Assembly: GCF_040712315.1 (NCBI RefSeq)
Contig: NC_134023.1
Location: 32,667,088-32,731,087 of the forward strand
Length of the DNA: 64,000 nt
Direction: 5' to 3'
From: Castanea sativa
Lineage: Eukaryota > Streptophyta > Magnoliopsida > Fagales > Fagaceae
The notes under the pieces: model-generated
Database searches by the model: none
Told to the model about the DNA's origin: nothing
Seen by the model: the letters and a program-made list of their open reading frames with translations, nothing else
In this document: one piece after another, positions 35,630 to 45,676 of the stretch
How positions within the stretch are numbered: position 1 is the stretch's first letter
How the letters are laid out: the number at the start of each line of letters is the position of its first letter
Made by a program: the position numbers and the translations under genes

Positions 35630-37526
35630 CCCCATTAGAACATCTTGCCCACAAGATGGGGAAATTGCTGCTGAAGACAAAATAAATCTTCCCAAGTGGC
35701 ATCATCAACTGAACCACCTTGCCACTGGATGAGAAGTTGAGTGATGGTCCCCTTCGAAGCTGATGAGTTTTGGACTGAAGGACAGCTGCAGGTTCTGGAG
35801 TTAGGATGCCTTGATTGTTCATAGAAGGCAACATAGAAATAAAAATGTTGTGATTCCCCAATTTGGCCTTCAAGCAGGAGACATGGAACACAGGGTGTAT
35901 AGCTGACTCAGGGGGCAGGTCCAATTTATAAGCAACATCTCCAATCTTCTCCAAAATCTTGTAAGGACCAAAAAACCTTGGAGACAGCTTATGAAACCTC
36001 CTAGTAGCAAGAGACTACTGCTTATAAGGCTGCAATCTGAGGTAAACCCAATCTCCAACTTGAAAAATTCTCTCAGTCCTATGAAGGTCACTATGCTGCT
36101 TCATCCTAGCTTGAGCATCCACTAAATTCTGTTTCAACATGGTAAGAATCTGCTGCCTAGACTGCAAGATGGAGTCCACAGCTACAACTTGAGTAGTGCC
36201 AAGAACATAATCAAAGAGTTTAGAAGGGCTAAAACCATACAAAGCCTCATAAGGAGTCATCTTTGTGGCAGTATGATAATTAGTGTTGAACCAAAACTCG
36301 GCTAGGTACAACCAGTCAGCCCATTCAGTAGGCCTGTCAGCAGAGAATGTCCTTAAATAATGTTCCAAACTCTTATTGACAACTTCAGTCTGCCCATCTG
36401 ACTGAGGATGATATGTAGATGACATAGCAAGCTGGACCCCTTGAAGCTTAAACTATTCAACCCAAAATTTAGCTGTAAACATAAGGTCTCTATCATATAC
36501 AATTGAGGTAGGCATGCCATGTAACTTTAAGACATGCTGAGCAAATAGGGCAGCTACCTTAGCAGCTGAATAAGGATGAGACAAGCCTATAAAATGAACA
36601 TACTTGGTCAACCTATCCACCACAACCATAACCACATCCAATCTTTGAGATCTAGGCAAGCCCACCACAAAATCCATGCTCACTACAATCCAAGGCTTAT
36701 TAGGTATGGGCAAGGGTTGAAGCAAACCATCTGGATGGCAGGTCTCATGCTTCATTTGCTGACATACTCCACACTCTTTGATATGTCTCTTCAGATCAAC
36801 CCTCATACCAACCCAATAAAAATCTTGCTTCAATCTATGGTAAGACTTCAAAAATCCAGAATGGCCACCCAATGGACTATCATGCACCAATTGTAGAACC
36901 TTAGGTTTCAAACCACAAGAAGGTCCTAGATACACCCTACCCTTAAACAAAATCAGTCCATTATGTAGAGAAAAGAACTTAGGCTTAGTAGAATCAACTT
37001 GTAATTGCTGGAACAAGGACTGCACAGTAGGGTTTGAATGATAGCTAGCCTTAAGTTCATCAATCCAAGAGGGACAAGGGAAGGATATCAAGCACAATGA
37101 GGAAGGAGGGTCTATACTAACACTGGGAGTATCACTAGCAACTGCATCAGATCTCCTAGACAAGGCATCAGCCACCTTATTCTCACTTCCTTGCTTGTAT
37201 TCCACCACAAACAAATACCCCAACAGCTTTGTTAACCACTTTTGCTGAGCAGGTGTGGCAATTCGTTGCTCAAGGATGTATTTCAAACTTTGTTGGTCAG
37301 TTTTGATGATGAAAGGTCTGCCTAGAAGGTAAGGTCTCCATTTGTGGATAGCAGTGACCAAAGCAAGCAATTCTTTTTCATAAGTAGACAATTGTAATGC
37401 CTTTCTTTTAAGCATTTGGCTATGAAAGGCAATAGGCCTTTGGTGTTGCATCAAGACAGCCCCTAGACCTAATCCAGATGCATCACATTCTATAGTAAAA
37501 GGAAGAGTGAAGTCAGGTAATGCCAA
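35630..37526 (-). pseudogene. Ty3-gypsy RNase H, integrase and chromo-like C-terminus (degenerate)
   Basis: The 357-residue frame (37526-36453) starts in RNase H (TIECDASGLGLGAVLMQ; later KTDQQSLKY). It continues into the integrase zinc finger (H-x-H...C-x2-C: GGHSGF...CGVCQQMKHE) and the catalytic core (MDFVVGLPRS...VVVDRLTKY). A stop at 36453 cuts the core after YDRDLMF; it resumes at 36425 with SSTYHPQSDGQTEVVNKSLE, which carries the catalytic Glu. Later frames give a [12 protein letters not shown] segment and a frameshifted chromo-like [14 protein letters not shown]. At least three disruptions make it non-functional. Confidence 0.85.
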
Positions 37527-37586
37527 AACTGGGGGCTGACTTACTGCCGTCTTAAGCTGTTGGAAGGCTACCTCTGCCTCAAGTGT

Positions 37587-38460
37587 TCAGACGAAAGAAT
37601 TCTTACTTAAAAGAGCATTGAGAGGAGCAGCAATCTGTCCATAATGCCTTATGAACTTTCTATAATAGCCTATTAAACCTAGAAAACCCTTCAAAGCTTT
37701 AACAGAAGTAGGGACAGGCCAAGATACCATGAAAGCAGTTTTTTTAGGATCAGTACTTACACCATTTCCAGAAATAATGTGACCAAGATACTCCACCTCT
37801 GTACAGCCAAAAACACACTTACTTCTTTTAGCAAACAACTGATGCTTTAACAATAACTCCAAGACAATTCTAAGATGTTGAAGGTGTGACTCCAAAGAGG
37901 GACTGAAGATCAGAATATCATATAAAAAAAACCAGCACAAATTTTCTCAAATAAGGTCTAAAAACATCATTCATTAAAGATTGAAAGGTGGATGGAGCAT
38001 TGGTCAAATCAAATGGCATAAACAAGAACTCATAATGCCCATCATGAGTCCTAAAAGCAGTTTTAGGAATATCTTCCTCCCTCATTCTAATTTGGTGATA
38101 GCCAGACCTTAAATCCAACTTAGCAAATAGGATGGAACTAGCCAACTCATCAAGTAATTCATCCACCACTGGAATAGGGAATTTGTCCTCGACAGTAGCC
38201 TGATTCAAAGCTCTATAATCCACACACATTCGCCAAGAACCATCTGCCTTCCTTACCAACAGAACTGGAGAAGAAAATGGACTCTGACTTGGTTTGATTG
38301 ATCCCACTTCTAACAATTCAGCAACAATCTTCTCAATCTCAGCCTTCTGAAAATGGGGATATCTATAGGGTCGTTGACAAATGGGATTAGTCCCATCCTT
38401 TAATATAATCTGATGCTCATGCCCTCTACAAGGAGGCAGACCAGTTGGGGTAGCAAAAAC
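37587..38460 (-). pseudogene. Ty3-gypsy reverse transcriptase (frameshifted at the active site)
   Basis: Minus-strand frames carry [51 protein letters not shown] and [12 protein letters not shown], the usual landmarks of Ty3-gypsy reverse transcriptase. The frame changes at about 37930, exactly at the expected F-x-DD active-site motif: one frame reads VLVFFI then stop, the other LYDILIFS. The Asp pair is therefore broken. The frame also enters after a stop at 38470 shared with the protease ORF. Confidence 0.85.
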
Positions 38461-38469
38461 TGAAGCAAA

Positions 38470-39351
38470 CTAAGATAAAAGCTGCTCAATAGCTGGCTCA
38501 CAAATTTGGTCAGATGAAGTAGCAGACCCCAATGACACAATCTGCAACAAGATGTCTTTCCTCACAGGTTTCCTAAAGAATTGATTGCCCTCTTGTAGAG
38601 AGTGATCAGTAGGGTGTAAACCCTCCAAAGTCACTGTGGTACCCATGTGTTGGAACCTCATAAACATAGCCTCAAAATCCCATTGTATCATGCCAAGAGT
38701 TCTAAGCCATTGAGTGCCTAAAACCAATTCACAATCCCCTAAAGGTATAACATTTAAATCTACTTCAAAAGCATGCCCTTGCACTAAAACTTTAACATTA
38801 GTACAAAAACCATGAGTCCTAATGGTAGCACCATTGGCAACTTTCACCACAAAGGATAAGGTAGAATCTAGTGAGAGTTTCAAAATAGGCAAAATAGCAG
38901 TATCCAAGAAATTGTGTGTGCTGCCTGTATCCACTAAAATGGTAACCCAGTGACCATTAATTTTCCCTTTAACCCTCATAGTACCAGGTGAAGGACTACC
39001 CAACAAAGCATATAATGTTATCTCAGCAACATCTCTTTCAACATCAATTTTATTTTCTATAGAAGTATCACCATTCAATGGCAAAAGGGTAACCTCAAAC
39101 TCATCACATTCTACTAACTGAACACTAGAGTTGGACTCTTGTAAAGGACACAAACCCTTCTAGCAAGAACAATTTGGCTGACTTACAGTGGTGTCTTGGC
39201 TAGAATTTCTCATCACAGTTGAAGCACAACCCCTTCTTTCTTCGTTCCTCCATCTGAGCAGGTGATAATCTTTGTAAAGGCAGTTTGTATTTGGAATCAA
39301 ACTTTGCTTCAGGCTTTGGACCCAAAATGGATGGCTTGGTGTAATCAACAA
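38470..39351 (-). pseudogene. Ty3-gypsy zinc knuckle and aspartic protease region
   Basis: Near 39230-39170 a frame reads CFNCDEKF, stop, then PRHHCK, a decayed CCHC zinc knuckle. The 227-residue frame 39153-38470 contains VTILVDTGSTHNFLD, the aspartic protease active site of Ty3-gypsy pol, followed by the ELVLGTQWL motif. It ends at a single stop before reverse transcriptase. Confidence 0.85.
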
Positions 39352-39361
39352 TTGTAGACCT

Positions 39362-40157
39362 CTAATTTCTATGGCTGCTGTTCAAGTACTCTTCTTGGAT
39401 TTTAGCCAATCCAAAAGCTTCATTAAGATTCTTGGGTTTGAGCTTCTTCACTGGTAATCGCACTTCATCTCTAAGACCACTCAAGAAATAACTCAGCTTG
39501 TGGCTCTCTGATAGACCTCTGATCCTATTAGACAAAGCTTCGAATTGTCCTTTGTAAACCACCACACTACTTGTTTGCTTCAATCTTGTGAGGGATTCCA
39601 TAGGGTCTTCATATGCAATGCTCCCAAATCGTGTCAATAAAGCTTCTACAAACCCTTCCCAGGTAGCAAACAGCCCATTCTCGTCACTATCTTGAAACCA
39701 AATCAAGGCATCCCCATCCATGTGAAAAGAAGCCATTAACAACCTCTCGCACAAAGGTGTTTGATAAAAATTAAAATACTGATTGGCCTTGTACAACCAT
39801 GAAGCAAGGTCATCTCCCTTGAATCTCGGAAAATCAAGTTTCACACTTCTTGACAGATTTGACAGGGGCAAAGACACCGCAAGTGCACCGGGAGAACTCT
39901 GAGTTTGAGATGAGGACTTCAAGGATGCAACTTGTTGTCTCTGTTCTTCTGCCTCAGTGAGTTTCTACAAAGCTAAGTTGATGGCGTTTAATTGCTGAGT
40001 ATTGGCGTTCAATTATTGGGTATTGGCATTCAATTGTTGAGTATTGGCATCAAGTTGTTGATTAATCTCTTGTAACGAATGGGCATGGTGATCTGTGGTA
40101 GTTTTGAGGAGAGATAAAGATTCGTTGATGTAGGAAGAAGATCTAGTCTCGGTCATG
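39362..40157 (-). pseudogene. Ty3-gypsy gag (two in-frame stops near the N-terminus)
   Basis: The likely original start is ATG at 40157 (MTETRSSSYINESL), followed by heptad-like repeats of LNANTQQ with stops at about 40018 and 39966. The open 186-residue part (39922-39362) has the retrotransposon gag pattern: KLDFPRFKGDDLASWLYKAN, ALIWFQDS, W..F...L..RFG, and FLSGLRDEVR. The N-terminal repeats suggest a coiled coil. Confidence 0.85.
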
Positions 40158-40173
40158 GTTTACAGGAAAGCAG

Positions 40174-40186
40174 GCTCTGATACCAA
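40174..40186 (-). other. Primer-binding site of the minus-strand Ty3-gypsy element
   Basis: Reads TGGTATCAGAGCC on the minus strand, complementary to the 3' end of plant initiator Met tRNA. The 5' LTR that should abut it is absent; instead an LTR fragment of opposite orientation begins within about 6 bp. Confidence 0.8.
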
Positions 40187-40191
40187 TTGTA

Positions 40192-40515
40192 TAATAGAAC
40201 CAATGTTAATCACATTTAGCACATGTTGGAATTATTAATGCACATGGGGAATAATAGTTATAATAGGATAAGGTCATGTGAGCCAATGAGATTAGAGTTA
40301 GTCTCCTATAAATACATGATTGTAATCCAATATGAGATATCAATGAAGAATAAACCAATTTCTTAGTGTATTAGTGCATCTTTCTCTCTCTCTCTTAATC
40401 TCTCTCTTTCTCTATGGAGGGTGACTACCTCGAATTAAGTCAATTTTCTTACAATTCACATCAATCCTCTTACAATTCATACCCATCCCCATTAGGAACC
40501 TCTAGGTTGCTAACA
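40192..40515 (+). repeat. Truncated 5' LTR of the non-autonomous LTR element
   Basis: Matches the last about 325 bp of the LTR at 41304-41756 (from aataatagaaccaatgttaa to gttgctaaca). The TG start is missing because the junction with the gypsy 5' end lies at about 40190. It is followed by a tRNA primer site at 40518. Confidence 0.85.
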
Positions 40516-41298
40516 TTTGGTATCAGAGCCATCAATCTTGAGACGGATGAATATGACCGGCAAGAAATCTTGAAAGATTTACGACAAATGGTGAATGAAG
40601 TTTCAGAGAAGGTAAAGGCCTTGACAGAATCTAATGAGGCTATTTCAAAGAAATTCAAGACCTTGGCTGAATCTAACAAGGCCATGAATGAAGAGCTCTC
40701 AAGGTTGCAAGAGGTTTTTGGGAATTTGACGGAAGAGGAACTACAATCTCTTGATTCGACCGACCAAGAATCCACAATACATGAACCCGTTGCTGTTGGT
40801 GTGGAGCAAGAACACACTGTTGGTGTGAATACAAGTGATCCAATGGGGTTTGATGTTGGCCAAACTCATGCTTCAACAAATGGGGCTGCTCATATAATCA
40901 TGAATGAAGGCATGGACTTAACAGTCATGCATCTTGGTGGCAATTCCATTGAATTTGGACTTTGCTATGGGGGCCACATATTGCTTATTAGTGGTTGTCA
41001 CAAAGCCAAGGAATTAGATGCTTCTTTTCTTGGTGGTAGTTATGGGATAAATGATGGATTCCATAGTCGAGATGATCACAATTTTTATAAGAAATTGAGT
41101 TCTATATTGCTGAAGGTTAAGTTCAATACAACTGCTTTGCGTTATGCTCCTATGTCATGGGTTGTGATTAATTGCTTTGGAGCTATTCGTGTAATCAACG
41201 GTCAAGATGCTTTGGCGTATTGGGTTAGTGGCTGGTTTCCCCTAATGAAGGTGTCATTTTACAACAACACCTTGTGGGCAAGGTGTTTTCAAGGGTAG
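40414..41298 (+). CDS. ORF of a non-autonomous LTR retroelement, no pol domains
   Basis: This 294-residue open frame starts inside the 5' LTR, crosses the primer-binding site TGGTATCAGAGCC (40518-40530), and runs to just before the 3' LTR. The first 34 residues are LTR-encoded; the first internal Met is at about 40589. Residues 50-120 are Glu/Lys/Ser-rich with repeats KALTESNEA.. and KTLAESNKA, predicting a coiled coil. The rest (GGNSIEFGLCYGGHILLISG and on) shows no gag, protease, RT or integrase motif. It could be a captured host sequence. It is uninterrupted despite the decayed gypsy beside it. Function is unknown. Confidence 0.55.
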   Translation: MEGDYLELSQFSYNSHQSSYNSYPSPLGTSRLLTFGIRAINLETDEYDRQEILKDLRQMVNEVSEKVKALTESNEAISKKFKTLAESNKAMNEELSRLQEVFGNLTEEELQSLDSTDQESTIHEPVAVGVEQEHTVGVNTSDPMGFDVGQTHASTNGAAHIIMNEGMDLTVMHLGGNSIEFGLCYGGHILLISGCHKAKELDASFLGGSYGINDGFHSRDDHNFYKKLSSILLKVKFNTTALRYAPMSWVVINCFGAIRVINGQDALAYWVSGWFPLMKVSFYNNTLWARCFQG

Positions 41299-41303
41299 GG
41301 AAA

Positions 41304-41756
41304 TGTTAGGAATGCTATAAGCATAGGGATAATAATTGTTGTAATGAGATTTAGTTAGTTAGTTAGTTACAATTCCAAGCATGTTAATCACATTTAGCAC
41401 ATGTTGGAATTATTAATTCACACGGGGAATAATAAAACCAATGTTAATCACATTTAGCACATGTTGGAATAATTAATGCACATGGGGAATGATAGTTACA
41501 ATAGGATAAGGTCATGTGGGCCAATGAGATTAGAGCTAGTCTCCTATAAATACATGATTGTAATCCAATATGAGATTTTAAATGAAGAATAAACCAATTT
41601 CTTAATGCATTAGTGCATCTTTCTCTCTCTCTCTTAATCTCTCTCTTTCTCTATGGAGGGTGACTACCTCGAATTAAGTCAATTTTCCTACAATTCACAT
41701 CAATCCTCCTACAATTCATACCCATCCCCATTAGGAACCTCTCTAGGTTCCTAACA
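41304..41756 (+). repeat. 3' LTR of the non-autonomous LTR element (453 bp)
   Basis: Begins TGTTAGGAAT and ends TTCCTAACA, preceded by a purine-rich tract (aagggtagggaaa). It has TATAAATA at 41545 and two adjacent copies of a 53-bp unit (start about 41386 and 41439: catgttaatcacatttagca). It lacks about 210 bp of the U3 region present in the gypsy LTR at 34958-35622 but is otherwise closely related. Confidence 0.85.
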
Positions 41757-42550
41757 TTTTTTCTCTAGTAATGTAGAATCTTACGATCCATGATCTGATC
41801 CTACAATCTACGATTCCACCCACCTCCCATGATCCTATGTAGAATCCCGATTTTGACAACCTTGCCAAGGACCCTCTGTCACTTCCCACTCTCTCCTTGG
41901 ACCACCTCACTCCTCAGGCCATGGATGCTTCTTCATGAGGAACAACTAAAGGCTACAGCGTTGTTTCCAATCTTGGTCCTCGGGCCCCCACAGTGGTATA
42001 ATTCATAAACTACATTCAAGACGTCACATTTTTGCAACTTGTGGAACTTGAACAACAATCCAAAGAGGACATTTAAGAAGATTTATAGAGAGCAATTGCC
42101 TCTGTATCATGTAAAAAATTAGAAACTAACCTTTGATTAGAAGCCAATCAACTATTCCGTACAGTTATTGTGAGCAGTCAGAGTTTAAATAAATAATTAG
42201 AACTACAATTGGGTAAAGACTGTTCTGGAGTTGGGTGAAGATTGATAGTGCAGTAACTAAACTGTTCCAAATATAACATTAATTTAAAAGGAAGACAGTA
42301 ATTAGACTGAGATTAAAATTAATAAATAAAATATTAGAATGACTCAAGACATCCATCCAAATGGAATTTCTATTATTTAATATAGAATAATGTTTAAATT
42401 ATTAAACTCATCATTTCCTAATAGCTTACAACTTTTTAGACAAATAATAGTTTATCATGCAATTAAAGCAAGAGGTTCTTAGTTTAAACTTTGTCTCTAT
42501 TTTACCTCCCATTTAAATAGTAAAAAATTCTACATGTTGGGTCCACACAT

Positions 42551-43598
42551 CAAGGGCGGCACTACTTGTAACTCAAGATGGTCGCATGACCACCTTGACT
42601 TGCCAAAAATTGTATATATATACATGCAAAAAAAAAAAAAACATACACATATATACACACACACATACATACATATATACACTAAATTAACCTATTTGGA
42701 CTACCCTAATAAAAATATTGACTACCCTGACCTAAAAATTATAAGAATTTTGGTTCAATAAAAATAAGAGTAGTGCTACATTTACAATATTTTTACAATA
42801 ATTTCACAACAAATCTTATGTATTAAGCGAAAAGCGGTTACTAATTTTAATTTTGGCTCAATATTGACATTAGTTTTTAACCCACTAATCACAAATTATT
42901 GCAAAAGATTTGTTTTAAAAATGTTGTAGATGTAGCATTTCTCAAAAAATAATTCTATCCCTATAAACATAATCTTTATCCCCTAACACCCAAAAAAAAA
43001 ACCCCCCTTCAATAACACAAAAAAAAAAAAAAAGCACAAATAACAACAAAAATAACCGGAAAAAAAAAAAAAAGACTAAACCAAACAAAAATGAGTTAAC
43101 AAATTATTCAACAAAAAAACCTATTCAAAAAGAAAAAGAAAAATAATTATTCAAATCTGTAACTCTTTCAACCTATTACATAAAAATAATTTCTAATTTT
43201 ATTTTCCCTTGAGAAAGGGACTCAAAAATAATATTATAGTTCATGAGTTTTCCTTGGTAGTGCCGGTAATTATGCTCTTTTTGGCTTTACAGTTGCAATA
43301 ATTTTTTTTTTTTAATGACTCAGCTCGTAGTTACAACAAATATCATCAGTTTTTCTTTCTCTTCTTTATTATCATTTAAATTCTCTTACTTTATTACTCT
43401 CATCTCAAGTCTCAACATTCTCAATTCCCACTTTATCTCTTATTAGTCAATTTTTTCTTTTTCTCTTTGTTAGTAGAAAAAACTTGTAATGCTTTTTTTT
43501 TTTTTATGTTGATATATTCAAATTATCTTTTTATTAAATTTTGTATAATTTAACTTTCTTAATGACCACCTTAAAACATATTCCTGGAACCACCATTG
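42551..43598. mobile_element. hAT-like non-autonomous element (1048 bp)
   Basis: Left end CAAGGGCGGCACTACTTG; right end complement of CAATGGTGGTTCCAGGAA. Flanks CCACACAT (42543-42550) and TCACACGT (43599-43606) match at 6 of 8. The interior is AT-rich with TA, AC and A-rich simple repeats and no transposase. Confidence 0.55.
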
Positions 43599-43606
43599 TC
43601 ACACGT

Positions 43607-44396
43607 GACAATGAGTGTTAAAATAATGTTTGAATAATTAAATTCATCATTTCGAGTTAAATTTTTCAAACAAACGATAGATTATCAATTAACAAATATC
43701 AAACAGTTGAATACACAGAAAAGATAAGGGCATTTTTGCATTTGACAACTACCATAACATGACAAATAGACCAAAATGATTCTGAGTAATACTGAGAATG
43801 ATGAGAAGACCAAGCGTGACTCACAAGTTAAGCAAATCAGGCTTAGTGACTTTTAGCTCAGAGCTTGACCTATCAATTAAACGCGGTTGAGCTTTACTTT
43901 TTTATTAGCTGTTTTTGAACAGAAATTTGTCAGCCTGGTCTGTCCAGCTCACCTCACTGTTTGGTCGAAACCAAGCTTGAGGACTAGAGCATACCAATTA
44001 ACCATACCTAGAGAATTGAGTTGTTTAAAAGGACAGGCTGAACACACTTGGACCTATGATAAAGTATTTAGTCAATTCTTGACTCAATTTCACATATAAT
44101 GTAAAAGACGTTGGCTTCAAGTGGGAAAAAAAAAAAAAATTCCAATTTGAACACATACCAGGCCAGACTCCAGCTACATTAATGAAAAGATATCAAGGAA
44201 CCTGAACTGGTTTATGACTATAGAATAATAGAATTTTTTTTTTTTTTTTTTTTTTTGAGAAGCTAGAATAATAGAATTAGATACCTAACTTTGAGAAACT
44301 TGCCCCTCCTCGTCCTTGGGAGTCTGAAACACGGCAAAGAATCAACTGAGTAAGGACAGAAAGTTTCTTTAGCATCTAACTTTTAGATTCACGTTA
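43607..44396. other. Intergenic, no gene recognised
   Basis: AT-rich with a long T-run at 44230. The open frame 43887-44099 has no recognisable domain. Confidence 0.5.
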
Positions 44397-44606
44397 GATA
44401 GTGCTTATTTGCTAAAAACTAAAAATTTATTATTAAAAATATTATAACAAAATAATTTTTAAATATGTGAATAGTACTATGAGATCCACATTTACCTAAA
44501 AATCTATAAAAAAGTGAGTTTGGTAGTACGTGAACAGTATCCATTGGACCTACCAAAAAAACGCTGATAGCGCGGATTGGGCAAAACGCCCAATCCAAAC
44601 GCACGC
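44397..44606. mobile_element. Tourist-type MITE (decayed left end)
   Basis: Right end CAATCCAAACGCACGC followed by TTA (44607-44609). The left end has lost most of its GTTTGG motif but continues with ttatttgctaaaaact as in the 31468-31669 family, with TTA at 44394-44396. Confidence 0.6.
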
Positions 44607-44609
44607 TTA

Positions 44610-44810
44610 GTATATGTTTGACAAAAATTATTTTTGCCAGCTTATTTTAGTATTTAGTTTATTTTTTCTATTATTTATGAGCTTCATTGCACTTTTTGGT
44701 ATTATTCATAGGTCTCACGGTACTATTTCAGCTAACTTTTACTTTTATGTACAGTACTTTTAGTCAAAAAAATTCAATTTTAGCATAATAAGCGGATTCC
44801 AAACAGATCC
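44610..44810. mobile_element. Intact 201-bp Tourist-type MITE
   Basis: Left end GTATATGTTTGAC; right end complement of GGATCTGTTTGGAATCC; TTA at 44607-44609 and 44811-44813. It is the uninterrupted counterpart of the MITE split at 3846/9598, including the sequence gtattattcataggtctcac across the MULE insertion point. Confidence 0.8.
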
Positions 44811-44813
44811 TTA

Positions 44814-44935
44814 GTGTCCATTTGGTAAAGATTATTTTTGCCAACTTATTTTACTATTTAGTTTATTTTTACGACTATTCGTAGATCACATTGTACTATT
44901 CAACTAGCTTTTACCTTTGCCTAGTAATTGCAAAA
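44814..44935. mobile_element. Truncated Tourist-type MITE
   Basis: Starts GTGTCCATTTGGTAAAGATT and follows the 44610 element in sequence for about 120 bp, then stops before the right end. It shares the TTA at 44811-44813, so three related MITEs abut here. Confidence 0.6.
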
Positions 44936-45676
44936 TAAATATGTTCTACACAAACTATGCATCTCTTGACTTGGTTCCCACTCACTTACAAATTGTAGGA
45001 TAGACTTCAAGGTGCTTCATAAGTATATTTAAAATCCTGAAATCTGAAGCAGACAATCATAAACTTATTAAATGAAAAATCAAGACAGCACAACATGAAC
45101 CCTAGAGGTTTAAGTGCATAGGCAGTAATAAATTATCTTTCACAATAAATATTTTCTGTATGAAAGCACAGTTGATTCTCTTCAAGTTCAGGAGTGAAAA
45201 AATATAAGAAGATATGCTTGTCAAATATTGCTTATGCAGAGTTGAGACTACAAAGGTAAGGGGCATAAAAACAAATAATTAATTTGTGATATTATTTTTT
45301 GAACCCAATAATAGTTGAAAGTTGGGAAAAACATTTTTGAATTGTTGGGTCAGCAGTTACAACAAAATTCGATGATGATTCAAGGATAACATAAGGAAAT
45401 GGGAAATAAATTTGAGTGAAGGAAAAAAAGAAAAAAGAAAAAAAGAACATTATTGTATAAACATACATATTCTTTCAGTTCCAGAAAAACTGGCATGATT
45501 TGGAACAGTAAAAGATTATGGAAATACCATAATATTCATGAACACTCCCTGGAAGTGGTATTTTGACATGTGTACATATTTCAGGATATGTGACTATATT
45601 ATTGTTAGAGAAATTTACAAATCCTTACCTCAGAATGTGAAGCAAACTAACCACTTGAGGTGAAAAAAATTCTGGA

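Larger units (their letters stand above)
34552..41864. mobile_element. 9-bp-TSD TIR element, copy 2, hosting an LTR composite
   Basis: Left end ATAGTTGTCAAAATCCTAAT; right end complement of CAAGGTTGTCAAAATCGGGA. An exact 9-bp duplication CCAAGGACC flanks it (34543-34551 and 41865-41873), as in Mutator-like elements. Its own sequence is only 34552-34957 and about 41757-41864; everything between is a nested LTR composite. It belongs to the same family as 2255-2769. Confidence 0.8.
33950..41992 (+). mobile_element. Possible old LTR split by later insertions
   Basis: The segments 33950-34551 and 41874-41992 read continuously across the nested elements and look LTR-like: a TATA-type tgtataaataga (34124), a C/T-rich downstream part, and an end in GGGCCCCCACA. 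The primer-binding site is not recognisable and the start is uncertain, so this is tentative. Confidence 0.3.

Noticed and set aside
36576..36896. 106-residue plus-strand frame inside the gypsy element
   Set aside because: Antisense to the integrase region; composition reflects the minus-strand gene.
35459..40160. Gypsy element considered as an endogenous pararetrovirus
   Set aside because: It has LTRs, a polypurine tract, a tRNA primer site and an integrase in Ty3-gypsy order, and no movement protein or envelope-like frame.
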